DNA of 64,000 nucleotides from Alectoria sarmentosa (taxonomy: Eukaryota > Ascomycota > Lecanoromycetes > Lecanorales > Parmeliaceae): assembly GCA_009733775.1 (NCBI GenBank), contig WOGZ01000008.1, forward strand, positions 247,009 to 311,008, read 5' to 3'. The notes beneath the pieces are model-generated. The model saw only the letters and a list, made by a program, of their open reading frames with translations, had not been told where the DNA came from and ran no database searches. Positions within the stretch are counted from its first letter, which is position 1. Every line of letters begins with the position of its first letter. Position numbers and translations under genes: made by a program. Positions 34,823-45,712 of this stretch are shown here, piece by piece.

Positions 34823-37600
34823 ATGATGGCACCCGATGTTCACACTCCTCTCGAGAGTCTACTGCTATTCCAGACACTCCATCCATTCAATGCCGATCCG
34901 CCCTCTTTCGGCATAATCTCCGACACTCTGAAGAACAACGAGCTCCTTCGCGAAAGCGACTCCTTCGAGCTCGACCGTCTTGAGCCGGATTCCCTGAAAG
35001 GGCTATATCTTCGCCTGCTGAAAGAGGAGGTGAAGAGTGAAGCTACAGGACATGATCAGGGCGGTCAGAAGAACGGATTACAGAATCCACGGAAGCGGAA
35101 GCTGTCCAGTCCTCCCCTGGAGACTGTCGACGAAGCTGTTCAGTACAACCACCTACTGCCTCAGCTAGTCAACCGCTTGTACTTCAGATACCGAGATCAT
35201 GCTATCAAGTCAATTGAGGTTGAGGAGCGGAAATATAGGTCGCTTCAAAAGGAGATTCAAGAGATAGAACGAGGGGATCTGGATGGACGAGTTCAGGATC
35301 AAGATGTTAATTTGAGACGGGACTCAAGAGGGGTGTCGTCCATACAGACACTGCTACGACATGATGATGAAGTGGACAAGGCGCAACGAGGAAATACATC
35401 AAGACCGACATCTTCGCAGGAGCTACGGAACGGCCTTGTCGCGGAGGCTCAGACCAGCGCAGCGGAGCGTCCGTACGAACCATCTCAACATGGCATCAAT
35501 GGCCTTCCGCATCCTCCACAGCCAGCAACATCAGGAGGCGTCCAGCAAACGCCGAGTGACTACAAGAATACACCACCATTTCTGCCGCCTCCGCAGAATT
35601 TCAATCTTGGGAACCTATCAGGCTCACCAAATTCGGACATGAATCGCAGACTGCCGGCTCAGAATCAACCACCAAATGGTGTCGCACCTTCACCGAGTCC
35701 ACGCTTGAACCAACCCCCCTTTCCGGGATCAGAGCGGTCATCAGCCTCGCCACTCATTGGCGGTAGAGTTCTACCGCCACCACCAGCAATGCTCCGCTCT
35801 TCTGGATCACCCAGTGGACCTCTGGATGCTCTTGCAGATATGGCTGGTCAGCAATATCGAGCCAACCCTCCAATGCCGTCCCCTCGGCCTCTTCAGCATC
35901 CGGGTCCACAGCAGCACCCCAACCAGCTTCCCGCGCCGAGGGGTTACATGCCAACCGATTATCCCTATTATCAAAACCAGGCACCCTATCATCCGCCCTA
36001 TCCACCCTATGGCCAAGGACCTCTGCCTGCATATAACCTTCCACACGGGGGAATACCTTACCAAGGTCACGCTGCGAGTGCCGTGCACGGGTCACCTTAC
36101 GGCAACGCGCAACCCTATCAACCTCCAGTGGGACAGTACCCGCCTCATCCCAATTACAATCAGAGTCCTGGATACTATCAGCCAACACCAATTCAGACAC
36201 CCCACCCTCGCAATCATGTATCTCGTTTCGCTGACCAACACACCCCATTGTCAAATGCATCTGGCAGGCAGCGGCCACCTAAACCGACGCCAATTGTGAC
36301 CTCCATATCTTCTACCAAATGGAAAGACGTCGATACTCCTGGTTCTGTGCGACCCGTTGGATCTCCTGTTGCACCTTCTTCCAGAGAGATCAGTCCAATC
36401 AGTGACAAAGAGCCATCGCCTTCACCAGACCTTGCGCAAACCCGGACATGGGGCGCTGAAAGCCAGAAGGAGCAGGAAGCTAAGACCAAATCGCAAAGCG
36501 AACGGGTACGAGCCAAGCCCGTTCGAGGTAAAGGGAGAAGGGGTCGTGGAGGCCGAGCAGGCAGTGTTGCATCCTCGACCGTTGCAGATCCTACTCGAGC
36601 ACGTACTCGAAGTCAGTCCATCGTTTCTCAAGCCGACGAACTTGCAATGGACAATAAGCCCACGTCAACCCGCAAAATCAAACCGGAACCATCTACCGCT
36701 TCAGGACACGATGACGACGCTTCGGTAACTTCTCATACTGCCGATGAAGCTCGCAAATCTACCCGTCAAAAACACGGTATCATTCGCGGTCTTGAATCGA
36801 CAAGTGAAACAAATAAGCCAAGCGCAAAACGTAAACGTGAAGAAGCAGCCATTTTACCACCCCCTTCACCTGCACCTGAATTGTTCTCGAAGCCGGGTCA
36901 AGTCCTCGCCAGCCGCAACTTCGCGCGTATCTCGCAGACCGTTATCAACGATGTCATCCACCACAAAGTTGCTAATCTCTTTGCCAAGCCTCTTACTGAT
37001 CGCGAGGCGCCCGGCTACAGAGACCTGATTTACCGGCCCCAAGATCTGAATTCCATTAAAAAGGCTATCAGCAACGGCAGCAAAGCAGCTAACGCTGCCA
37101 TTGAAGATCTCACTCAGGAAGGCTCATCTAGCGTCTGGATACCCGAAACCCCAGAAGTAATGCCACCCAAAGGTATCGTCAACTCCGCGCAGTTGGAAAA
37201 GGAATTGATGCGTATGTTTGCAAATGCAATAATGTTTAATCCTGACCTACCAACTAAACGCGGCTTTGGCCCTGCTTTCAGGATCAGACAGCGTACAGCG
37301 GAACTGGTGGATGATTATGATGAAGATCGAGAAGAAACGGAAGAAGTCATCAAGGGGAAGCAAGACGTGAGTGTGGTGAAGGATACGAGGGAGATGTTTG
37401 AAACCGTTGAGAGGAGTGTGAGTGATTGGAGGAATGCGGAGAGGGCCGCGGAAGAGGGTGGGAAGGGAACGGTTGGAAAGCTGCGAGGGGGCAGAGATGG
37501 GACTGAAGATGAAGAGGTGGATGAATTGGCAGGAGATGAGGTAGTCGGTAGTGTAGAGGTTGATGAGGGGGAGAAGAGGGCGAAGAGGAGAAGGAGATGA
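34823..37600 (+). CDS. Bromodomain protein, BRD8/Bdc1-like (NuA4-type complex)
   Basis: A single-exon frame; start chosen at the Met-Met at 34823/34826 because the conserved N-terminus begins there (PLESLLLFQTLHPFNADPPS). The open frame extends up to 34655 without such similarity. This gives 925 residues. The N-terminal 80 residues (ending GLYLRLLKEEVKSE) match BRD8-like proteins. A coiled segment (RYRDHAIKSIEVEERKYRSL) follows, then about 450 residues of Pro/Gln/Tyr-rich disordered sequence and basic patches. Near residues 715-830 there is a bromodomain: NDVIHHKVANLFAKPLTDRE, YRDLIYRPQDLNSIKKAI, and the acetyl-lysine Asn in MFANAIMFNPD. An acidic, basic-ended tail closes the protein. In S. 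pombe the Bdc1 homologue is a NuA4 histone acetyltransferase subunit; that assignment is by family. Confidence 0.85.
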   Translation: MMAPDVHTPLESLLLFQTLHPFNADPPSFGIISDTLKNNELLRESDSFELDRLEPDSLKGLYLRLLKEEVKSEATGHDQGGQKNGLQNPRKRKLSSPPLETVDEAVQYNHLLPQLVNRLYFRYRDHAIKSIEVEERKYRSLQKEIQEIERGDLDGRVQDQDVNLRRDSRGVSSIQTLLRHDDEVDKAQRGNTSRPTSSQELRNGLVAEAQTSAAERPYEPSQHGINGLPHPPQPATSGGVQQTPSDYKNTPPFLPPPQNFNLGNLSGSPNSDMNRRLPAQNQPPNGVAPSPSPRLNQPPFPGSERSSASPLIGGRVLPPPPAMLRSSGSPSGPLDALADMAGQQYRANPPMPSPRPLQHPGPQQHPNQLPAPRGYMPTDYPYYQNQAPYHPPYPPYGQGPLPAYNLPHGGIPYQGHAASAVHGSPYGNAQPYQPPVGQYPPHPNYNQSPGYYQPTPIQTPHPRNHVSRFADQHTPLSNASGRQRPPKPTPIVTSISSTKWKDVDTPGSVRPVGSPVAPSSREISPISDKEPSPSPDLAQTRTWGAESQKEQEAKTKSQSERVRAKPVRGKGRRGRGGRAGSVASSTVADPTRARTRSQSIVSQADELAMDNKPTSTRKIKPEPSTASGHDDDASVTSHTADEARKSTRQKHGIIRGLESTSETNKPSAKRKREEAAILPPPSPAPELFSKPGQVLASRNFARISQTVINDVIHHKVANLFAKPLTDREAPGYRDLIYRPQDLNSIKKAISNGSKAANAAIEDLTQEGSSSVWIPETPEVMPPKGIVNSAQLEKELMRMFANAIMFNPDLPTKRGFGPAFRIRQRTAELVDDYDEDREETEEVIKGKQDVSVVKDTREMFETVERSVSDWRNAERAAEEGGKGTVGKLRGGRDGTEDEEVDELAGDEVVGSVEVDEGEKRAKRRRR

Positions 37601-37894
37601 TAGGGTTGTATTGGGCGATCCATCATCTGAAGATCCAAGTCTAGATCACGTAGTGATGTTCAACATCGTTCTTCAAAGATGCATACTAAGAAGTCATCAT
37701 CACTGAGCTGAACATTGTGAATCGTCAAAATACACCAAATAGGATGTAGCAATATTTTGACGAATGACTGGGTCGGTAGACTTGCCCCGTCTTTCTCCGC
37801 TCACGCTAGCACTTCTCCTTTCACGACGACCGATGATGAATCTACAACTACAATTTCTGGCTGCTGCCCTTGTCAAATACTCCCTAGAACCAAC

Positions 37895-38349
37895 ATGAGT
37901 TACGCAAGGAGCCTCTTGACTCCCGTCCTTGTCACCTTAATTGGCGTCGGCACTGGTATGCAACCCTCGGTCCTGCCCATTTCCAAGCATCGCCAGCTGA
38001 CCGTACGTCCAGGCATTGCGATCTTTGACCCGGCGTTCAAGGAAGAAAAACAGCAGAAAGAACAGGAGCAGTATGTTCGGCCCAGTCTCAAACCCCCGTT
38101 GCCACCCATATACCAATGATTTTTCCAAACAGAATTGTCGAATTCAAAGAACAGCACGCCCCTGCGCCAGAAGAGCAGATCCGCAAGACGGAGGTGACGG
38201 TAGCAAATGCTGGCGGAGCTACCACTATACCCAAGGATTCGGAGCGGTGGTCTAAGGTCCAGGCTGGTCAATTCAGTAAGCCGGTAGATGCGTTCAGGTG
38301 GTCTGAGGTTCCGCTCGACCAATACAGTACTCCAGAGAAATCACCATGA
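37895..38349 (+). CDS. Small conserved hypothetical protein with N-terminal hydrophobic segment
   Basis: Two exons, 37895-38070 and 38133-38349, give 130 residues. The intron is GTATGT...ACAG, and the frame is kept. The start MSYARSLLTPVLVTLIGVGT is a membrane or signal segment. A Lys/Glu/Gln-rich helix follows (FDPAFKEEKQQKEQEQ), then a short tail with RWSKVQAGQFSKPVDAFRWS. I do not know the function. The size and single N-terminal hydrophobic stretch resemble small mitochondrial or ER tail proteins, which is a guess. Confidence 0.6.
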
Positions 38350-39745
38350 TGCCGCCTAATGGCCGCATAGTCGCCAATCGTGTTGAGTAATGAACCCTTT
38401 GTTATACGCCTCAACCCACGGTCTCATCCCATATGCCGTTCAGACCTCATCCCTCCTAGGACAGCAATGGCTCTCCTTTTTCGCAGGGGATTAAGCCCAC
38501 GCTCCGGACACGACTCACTCTTGGCTCGTCTACCAACGCCGACTTCTACGGGGATCAACCCACCGCTCTTCCTAACCTCTCTCCTTCTGAATACATCATC
38601 ACCCACTTTTGCGGGGCATCGAGCCCTCCAAGACGCCTGAATAATCCCCAGCATGTTTGGCTACCCATTCATGTTCGAACTCTGCACTTTGCCTCTCGGT
38701 ATTGAATGTAATGCTTTGGGCGAGAAGAAGGACTATGCCCATTCGCTTCTGCAATCTGCTGTTCCTGGAATACAAGGTTTTGGTTTACTGATTTGGGCGT
38801 TGGCCGGGCATATTTGTCAGGTATCTATCATACAGAGGGGAGTATGGGATGAGTGAATCTTGCGTAAGGCTCGAGGGAATTTGGTACCAGAGCTGGCAAG
38901 ATGACTTTAGTCGTGAAGGTGATTCAGGAGATAGGAGAGGGCCATGCTGTTGAGGACCTATGGGCAAAGGCTCCTGCGTGCCGGTCTTGTTTTGAGATGC
39001 TCTACGATATGGATATATGCCATGGATATCTTGGTTGGATCTGGCCCGAAGCAGAGGAGGCTACAGAGAGACAGAAGAGGATCTAAAAAACCGAAATGTG
39101 GTGGCGTTGCAAAGCAGTCAAATGAAGCCTCTGCAATTTTTGAGTGACCAGTGCGCGGCCCCGAGGCGCCCGCGGTGGCCCAGTTGCAATTATGAACAGT
39201 TCTGTTGACATACCGATGATATCCTGGACCAGGTCTGGCAATTAAAATTGGCAATGAAATTGAGCAACGTCTAGAGGGACAGGCCGACCAGGCAGGAGAA
39301 TTCCGAGCAAATGGGGAAAGTAATGGGAGGGTTTGATGGTAAAAGCCTGAGAGACAGAGTTGGATTAATCGAGTGCTCCAATCCAATGTGTGTTCGAAAT
39401 GCTTCTGTCATCCACCCATTCTCCCTCTATTGCGTCGTGACTGGTGACGCGAAAAGAGTGTTGAAGGGAATGTCTCCGAGAGATATGAATCAACGGGGCT
39501 AAAAGCTGGAATTTCTTCCTCCATGCATCTCTGCTCGTGTGTCGCTGCCCCATACTGACTTCACTGCTCTACTTCAACGATCAAATTTGCTGGAAATCAG
39601 CCTTGAATAGCGCTCAACACTTCAGTCCGCAACCGATCGTTCTCACCTTGCCCTCCATCCTGAAATTTGCTCATTCCACATCAACGCCTGTTACCACCAG
39701 GACTCCACCCCAAGAAACAGCCTGTAACTACGGCAGTCTACCATC
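38350..39745. other. Intergenic, no supported gene
   Basis: About 1.4 kb. Several frames of 60-140 residues are present on both strands, but none has a domain or a credible splice partner. The stretch 39530-39745 is a pyrimidine-rich leader for the next gene. Confidence 0.35.
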
Positions 39746-40298
39746 ATGAACTCTACGCAAGACCATACCATTTCCCGCCGCAAACGAAAAAGGATTGCCA
39801 AAAAGCTCGAGCGCGCCCAACCCACCAGTAAATTCACCTCTAGCGTAACGCGCACCAGCCCACTGATCAAGTCCAGGGGCACGTACTGAAGCAGACGCCG
39901 CCATACGTAATTCACGCGCCGCTCGCTTTCATCAAATCCTGAGGAGACCCGGACGCGGCGGCCTAACGGCCAAGGGCGCCCAGCAATTGCAGCAGTTCTT
40001 CTCCAAGAAGGTTCCTGAGGCTGAGAAGCTCTCGCCAATTGAGATGGATGATTCCGCGGCGATGATCCTGATGCAAATGGCGTCAGAGGAGGTCGATGCT
40101 GGGGAATTAAGTTATCGGGAGCTGCGACAGGTGACTGAGGAGAAAATAATGGCAAATGGAGCAAACGATGAAGAAGGAGTTACGGAGGACGGGAAGGCAG
40201 AGGAGGTAAAGACCGAAGAGCTTATAGAGGCCGAGGAGGATATGGGGTCAGAGGAGGACAGGGAGCAAGGCGGCGTGGCTTTGGCCAACGATTTGTAG
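39746..40298 (+). CDS. Small hypothetical protein, basic N-terminus and acidic C-terminus
   Basis: Two exons, 39746-39827 and 39895-40298, give 161 residues. The donor is GTAAAT and the acceptor GCAG; the frame is kept. The protein starts with a basic, nuclear-signal-like stretch (SRRKRKRIAKKLERAQPT), then RFHQILRRPGRGGLTAKGAQ, a helical core (MDDSAAMILMQMASEEVDAG, ELSYRELRQVTEEKI) and a Glu-rich tail. It is likely nuclear. No family recognised. The consistent composition on both sides of the intron supports the model. Confidence 0.6.
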
Positions 40299-40930
40299 CT
40301 ACACATAGAGATGCGCTTAAATTTAATTCGTAAACAGCACAATTGAAACTGTAAGTGTCAATACAATGTGGAACAGCAAGAAGAACCTGGCTGATGTTGC
40401 CACTGATTTTGCCAGTCAGTGTTGTTGACCTTTTTTTAAGGTTATATATTATTTAAGTAGCTCTCCTTTCATCGAGCTCGTTTGGCCAAGTGGTACATTG
40501 AAAGCTATAGTTTGGAGGCTTCATAGCGGACACATGTTAGAATCCTTATCCTTTGGGCCGACCCAGTCACTGCCACTTACCATGTGGGTTCGATTTTTTG
40601 GTCCTCGGTTCGACGACGACTTTGGACTTTTTTCTTTTCTTTTTGTTTTTCTTTTTCTTTTTCTTTCTTGCACTTTGGTCAACATTACCCACCCAACAAA
40701 ATTACCTTCTTGACCCTCGGCTCGATGCTGGCTGGCCTCGAGGTTTTTCTTCGAAATTGACATTACTTTCCTTCAACACTCGCTTAATGTCACCAATCAA
40801 AACGCGACAGGGAACAAGCCTCAAGCAATCATTTTTCATTAGTCGTCAGGCCATCTCTCTCTCTTGGAAAGGCTCTAGTGCATGCGCATTTATCTCTCTT
40901 GAGGTTCCTTGACCTACACTTGCCACTCTC
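40299..40930. other. Intergenic with pyrimidine tract
   Basis: Contains a pure-pyrimidine-like stretch with long T runs at about 40627-40671. A tRNA-like A box occurs near 40480 (see rejected items). No gene. Confidence 0.4.
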
Positions 40931-41614
40931 TCAATGCTTCATTCCTTCCTTCTTCGCCTTCTCCTCCTCCACGCATTCGTCGAACCTCATGGAGCTTCCC
41001 AACCCCTCGACAAAGCAACTCAGCACCCACATCCACCACACCCTGCTGAACATCCTAACCGTGTGCTTCTCCAGTCTGCTCTTTGCCATCCACGATGCCT
41101 CCCCTGCATGCGCGACCACCATGAACCAAAAAAGCCAGGGTTGAATTACCCGACAGAACTTCGCAAAGCTCGGTACATTCCTGAGCAGCGTATCGTAAAA
41201 GACGGAACCGGGTTCGAAGTTGGTGCGGCGGCAGAAGCAGATGTAGGTGAGCGCGCAGGCAACGAAGACTGCGGTCATCCAGCCGCGCGGGGGCTTGTAT
41301 TTCTTCACCGTGATGTTGCTAGCCCCTAGGCCGATCACTGCATCACCGTCCATTGCTACCACTCGAGTTCTAGCTTCGGACCAGGACGTCATGGCAGGCT
41401 TGATTTGAATGGCGTGGGATGTACCTTTGGAGGAGAGGATGGTGAGGTCGTTGAAGCTGATGTCAACCAGGTGGGCATTGCGAGCCGAGAAGTTAGAGAG
41501 CTGGGTGTAGTATTTAAGGTAGCGAATGAGGGAGTCTTGGTGGTCGTTGTTCATGTGGGTGATGATGCGCTGCTTCGCTGCGGCATCGGCTGCCTGGGAG
41601 GACTTTTCCGCCAT
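40931..41614 (-). CDS. DUF2470-domain integral membrane protein
   Basis: A single-exon frame of 227 residues. The N-terminal 80 residues carry the DUF2470 (haem-utilisation-like) fold: IITHMNNDHQDSLIRYLKYY, then FNDLTILSS. The second half has three to four hydrophobic segments (GWMTAVFVACALTYICF, VIQPWLFWFMVVAHAGEA, FSRVWWMWVLSCFVEGLG). This combination is a common fungal membrane protein of unknown function. The start is supported by MAEKSSQAADAAAKQRI, directly before the conserved domain. Confidence 0.82.
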   Translation of the reverse strand: MAEKSSQAADAAAKQRIITHMNNDHQDSLIRYLKYYTQLSNFSARNAHLVDISFNDLTILSSKGTSHAIQIKPAMTSWSEARTRVVAMDGDAVIGLGASNITVKKYKPPRGWMTAVFVACALTYICFCRRTNFEPGSVFYDTLLRNVPSFAKFCRVIQPWLFWFMVVAHAGEASWMAKSRLEKHTVRMFSRVWWMWVLSCFVEGLGSSMRFDECVEEEKAKKEGMKH

Positions 41615-42567
41615 AGTGATTGAGCAAGAGAGCTGGTGCTGAAGTGTTCGGAAGTTTTAAGGTCAAGCGGGCTTCTGAGATTACACGACGAGGCGTCTCG
41701 ACGTTCTCCACTTTCCGCAGTTGAAGGGTTGCCGAGGCAAGAATAGTTTCCAACTAACACTAATAATGCCTGGTGTCCAATGCGATCAATGGTCTAATTA
41801 CTGAGCCAAATGGTGCCATGGCCGAACGTCGGAATATCCTCTCCTGGCCTAGCGGGTATGAAATCGCTTCGACGGCTGAACGTTTCGTTCGCATCTTCTG
41901 AAACTCATCTTTCCCACCACCACCAGCTGCTGCTACTGGACTCTGACGCTTCTCTTCGGGACACGTTATAGCTGCGGCCGTCGCGTTGTACGTGGCCGCA
42001 ACGGGACCTATTCCTGGTCCATTCAAGGCCACGTTGATGGCCTGACGGAAGGACGGAAATCCTACGCAGACAGAATTATCAACGGCTACCACGAGAATGT
42101 TTGAACGGGCTGGAGCTTTCCAAGCCCAAATGTGTATTTCACTCCGTTCTCTTTGCGATGTTCGGCCCATCGATCTATAATAAACATCTCTACTTATGTC
42201 CTCTGTCGGTTCGTCTGATGCAATTGCTGTTTCGTTCGCAGCGCACGTTCATCATCACCAGATTTCATTTGTCGAATGCTGCGCAATTTCCACACATCCG
42301 AGACTGCAAACATCGCCTAGCAATGTCTCGGAGACTGAGCTTGCGTCAGCCTCTGCCATTAAACGTAAACGCGAAGAAGCGATAGACGATAGGCTATGCG
42401 ATGATCTATATAATCTCGGTTGCCTTGGCATACCTTTTGGCTTGCATATGACAGACAGTCTTTTCTGCACATTATCTAAAAACTCTCGTTTGATCTCTCC
42501 CAAAACGTATCGATTGGTCTCATCTTTATCAAGTCTATTTGTACCACACACTCTGAACCGTCCAATT
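41615..42567. other. Intergenic between divergent genes
   Basis: About 950 bp. The frame of the secreted protein is open upstream to 42196, but that part lacks signal-peptide logic and is taken as 5' leader. A minus frame at 41760-42170 has no domain. No other feature seen. Confidence 0.35.
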
Positions 42568-43542
42568 ATGAAGTCTTCAGTAGCCATCTCACTACTCTTC
42601 CTCCTACCCAGTATCCACGCTGCCGCTCTCCCCCAGCTCGTTGGCGATGAACTGGAGAGCACCTCAAGCTCTCAAAAACGAGATGCCTCAGGCAACCTCG
42701 CCCCTCGCTCTCCCAAACCCGGCTTCTTGAACGAGGATAGCGAGCATGAATATCTACCGGAGGCTGCTGCATCCATGACCGATGATCCATCGCTCGACCC
42801 TTCTTTGAATCTCAAACGGGACCTCACTGCCCGCAGCCCTCAAGGTCCGGCCTCCAACCCCGGCGAATTCACCGGCGTTGGTCTCTCCCGTGTAAATCCC
42901 GCTAACCACGATTTGTCTACAGACTCTTCGTCGTCTTCGCCGTCTGTGGATAACGGTCAAGAATTTTATACCATCAAAGGGGGTTTTGGCCACAGTGTCG
43001 ACTCCTCGAAAATGGCTCACGACGGGGCACCCAGAAAGGACCACATGTTGGGAGACGACGCAAAAATGGAATATCATCGCCACCACAATGGCACACACCA
43101 CAGATGGAACGGCACGCATCACGAGCACAGAAAAGATGGAATCTTAGCTGAGTACGATTCTCATGGTGAGCATATCGTTGTCTACAATGGCACGCAATAC
43201 CCCAACGGTACGAACTACAATCCTGCAAATGAGACCATGGACGGGGGCAAGATGATAGCGGAAGTCATTATCGACGGCGATGAAGTTGTCGTCTATCATC
43301 AATTATGGAACGAGACCCACCACCATCATCACAATCATACTGGGGGGCCCATGCCTACTGCCACCGGACTATGGCTTCCTTCTGGAACAGGATGGATTCC
43401 CAGTGCGACGGGAGCGTCGGGTCATCATCGGAAAGTCCCGAGTGCAGCATACGCTGGATACAGGGGGCCAAAGCTAAAGAGAGGTGGGAAGGTCAGCAAG
43501 GATGACGAGTACTCTGTTGGAGGGTTTAAGTACGGGAAGTAG
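42568..43542 (+). CDS. Secreted His-rich, N-glycosylated protein with Kex2 sites
   Basis: 324 residues from the Met that begins a clear signal peptide (MKSSVAISLLFLLPSIHAAA). There are no Cys residues in the mature part that I can see. KR dipeptides typical of Kex2 cleavage occur soon after the signal (SSSQKRDASGNLAPRSPKPG) and again about 50 residues later (LNLKRDLTARSPQGPASNPG). The two segments after KR resemble each other. The second half is rich in His and in N-x-T sequons (HHNGTHHRWNGTHHEHR, WNETHHHHHNHTGG), suggesting metal binding and heavy glycosylation. Another KR lies near the C-terminus. It may be an extracellular wall-associated or effector-like protein; no family recognised. Confidence 0.75.
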   Translation: MKSSVAISLLFLLPSIHAAALPQLVGDELESTSSSQKRDASGNLAPRSPKPGFLNEDSEHEYLPEAAASMTDDPSLDPSLNLKRDLTARSPQGPASNPGEFTGVGLSRVNPANHDLSTDSSSSSPSVDNGQEFYTIKGGFGHSVDSSKMAHDGAPRKDHMLGDDAKMEYHRHHNGTHHRWNGTHHEHRKDGILAEYDSHGEHIVVYNGTQYPNGTNYNPANETMDGGKMIAEVIIDGDEVVVYHQLWNETHHHHHNHTGGPMPTATGLWLPSGTGWIPSATGASGHHRKVPSAAYAGYRGPKLKRGGKVSKDDEYSVGGFKYGK

Positions 43543-44113
43543 CTAGGTGAGCAAAGTCGGACAGGGAGGGTCGTTTGTAGGGGTTGCATGGATGGGTATT
43601 GGAAGCAGATGTAGGCTTCGCAGGTTAGACTCTAGAGAGACACTGGCTACCTAGCTGGAGTTTGTTGAATTGTGCATTTGCATCCTACGCTCTCTCAGGG
43701 TCAAAAGTTTCGTTTCTCCACCCAACAGAAGATGATTGTCTTCAGAACATCAAGCAGCAGTGGCCGTCCTTGACCTTCGTTCATCTCGCCCTGCATGTTG
43801 TTTTGAGGTGCACAGTCGCGAGATCAAACGTCCAGGAGCAGAAAGAAGTACGTCGTGGAAGCATGAGGTGATTTGTGAGAAATGACCATCTCGCTGAGAC
43901 GTCACTTCCAACCACTCTTCGTCCGTGACTCATCCCTACTCCATCGCCACCTCCCGCCCTCCCTCCAATCCACCACAGCGACATCAAAACAACAGCCATC
44001 GACATACCCCCTCCATTTCCCACTCCTCCCCCTCCGTCATCCTCGCCTCATCCACCCCCTACTCCCAGTGGCACCCCCCCAGCAAGCCATAGCATCCGCC
44101 AACCAAAAGCACA
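43543..44113. other. Intergenic, no supported gene
   Basis: About 570 bp of pyrimidine-rich sequence leading into a weakly supported gene. Nothing else recognised. Confidence 0.35.
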
Positions 44114-44892
44114 ATGTCCTCACCGAACGATCCATACCCGCGCATTTCCCCCACCGGTCGGTCCTCCGACGTCGCCATTGTCGTGGACTCGGGCCGTCCA
44201 GAGCGGCGAGGCGCTGCTCCGTCGGATGAGGGATGGGGGGTCCGCAGAGCGCATTTCGAGCTTATTCGGACCTGGCGGAGAATGGATGGAGTGAGTTTCC
44301 GACGGACGGGGCGGCGGAGACGAATCTCGAGGATGCGTTGGGGGTGGGATCTATGGTTGGTTTTTTGGTCTCTTTTGTTCTAGGTACATGAGAGTCTAAG
44401 TAAGGTTGGGGAGGATGGATCATGGAATAGGACTCGTGTGCTGAATGAGGTTTCGTCAAACTGCCCGGATCAGACACCGAACATGTGAGTCGAAATGCGC
44501 CAAACCCATGCCACCACCTGCAAACCCCAAATACTCACATCCTCTTCAACCCAGCCCCCCCCCCCCCCTCCCCTACCTACGCCCAATACCAGCATTCCTC
44601 CACAACCCCCACCCCCCCCCCCCCCCTCCCCTACCTACGCCCAATACCAGCATTCCTACACAACCCCCACCCACGGCCTCATCATCGCCGAATGGCAACC
44701 AACAGCCCTCAGCGCACGCACCCACCGCGGCCCTCAAGCCGCTGGTCCGACGTCGTCTTCTTCTTCCTCGTCTGGGCCGGACCTCTGCGGCGCGCTGATC
44801 CGCACGCCATCAAAGAAGATGAAAATACTTTACTTTCTTCAGACACACCAACATCCGAATCGATTCGCCGACTGTTGGCACGTGATCGATGA
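44114..44892 (+). CDS. Probable gene with homopolymer-associated frame breaks, unknown protein
   Basis: Three coding-like pieces are seen. The first begins MSSPNDPYPRISPTGRSSDV and runs to a G6 run near 44233-44238. One base over, the frame continues as AFRAYSDLAENGWSEF and NLEDALGVGSM up to about 44353. A possible second exon follows a TTCTAG acceptor (about 44381-44464), and a third ends RADPHAIKEDENTLLSS, TPTSESIRRLLARDR at 44892. Between them are two C-runs of 14 or more and a duplicated unit of about 65 bp. The third piece has good coding character. The frame break in a G-run may be a sequencing error. Family unknown. Confidence 0.4.
44560..44670 (+). repeat. Two-copy tandem duplication with C-runs
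   Basis: A unit of about 65 bp (CTCCCCTACCTACGCCCAAT, AGCATTCC, CACAACCCCCAC plus a C-run) occurs twice back to back. The copies differ by single bases in the spacer (TCCACAAC versus TACACAAC) and in C-run length, so this looks like a recent slippage or unequal-exchange event. Confidence 0.75.
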
Positions 44893-45712
44893 AGCGATTG
44901 GTGGGGCGGGGAATTTGAGGAGTTGGTCATGGAGTGAGTGTTCGGGATGGATGGGGAAGCGGGGACGGCGCATGGGGGCGGGGCGGGGTGGAAGGGGGTT
45001 TTGGGTCAATCATCAGGATTTTGTTGGGGACTGATGAAGGGCATTGGCCGTGACTGGTTTCTTTTTCGGACGGGGGAAAGGGGTGGGGGGAGGGGGGTTT
45101 TTACAATATGCTGCTTGAGGTTGGAGATGGGTAAACAGCGAGCGCTGGGATCTGGGATGAGGGGATGGAGAGTTGGATGGTTTGATGGGGCCTGGGATGT
45201 CGCTCGTGGGTAGCTTTTGGGTGACATGCCACAGGTCGGAAGAGCTTCGCTCCTTTTTTTTTTTATATCTTGGATTGGAGCATCGAACGGACATTTGTTG
45301 CCGGCCCTCGAGCGTCGTGGGTGACAGAAGTCTTCGCACGCGCCGAGAAATCCCGATAATCTTGTTGAATTAGCGCACAAGTCAATCAATACTTCTTCAA
45401 TTTAAAGAGGTTCGCGAGAAAAATCCTTTCGATTGAGTGATATCTACAACGCACACGCTGAAGCTTTCTACTCCGGGTCTTTCGTTGTGGAGATATCCAG
45501 TATTTTCGATAATGAGGTGTGCGACGACTTTTTTGAGCGGCCTCTAGTTCGTTGCTGCGGCCAAGTGGCTGGAAAGCGCAGATCTCCCGCTCGAAATCGC
45601 GCTACATATGTACGCATCTCAGCCCTATGGATCTTGAGTTTAATCAAAAGTCGATGACCTTTTGCATTCAATGCACATAGCGACAACATCGTCCCTCAGC
45701 AATACCCACGCA
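44893..45712. other. Intergenic, GC-rich then pyrimidine-rich
   Basis: Contains G-rich patches at 45070-45100 and a T-run near 45253-45263. No supported gene. Confidence 0.35.

Noticed and set aside
40475..40560. tRNA-like sequence with an A box (TGGCCAAGTGG) and a 5-bp GCTAT/ATAGC stem.
   Set aside because: The B box is poor (GTTAGAATCC), the T stem does not pair and no acceptor stem forms. At best a degenerate relic.
45555..45640. Second tRNA-like sequence with GGCCAAGTGGCT and CTCGAAATC.
   Set aside because: No acceptor stem pairing, T stem is weak, and no Pol III terminator follows.
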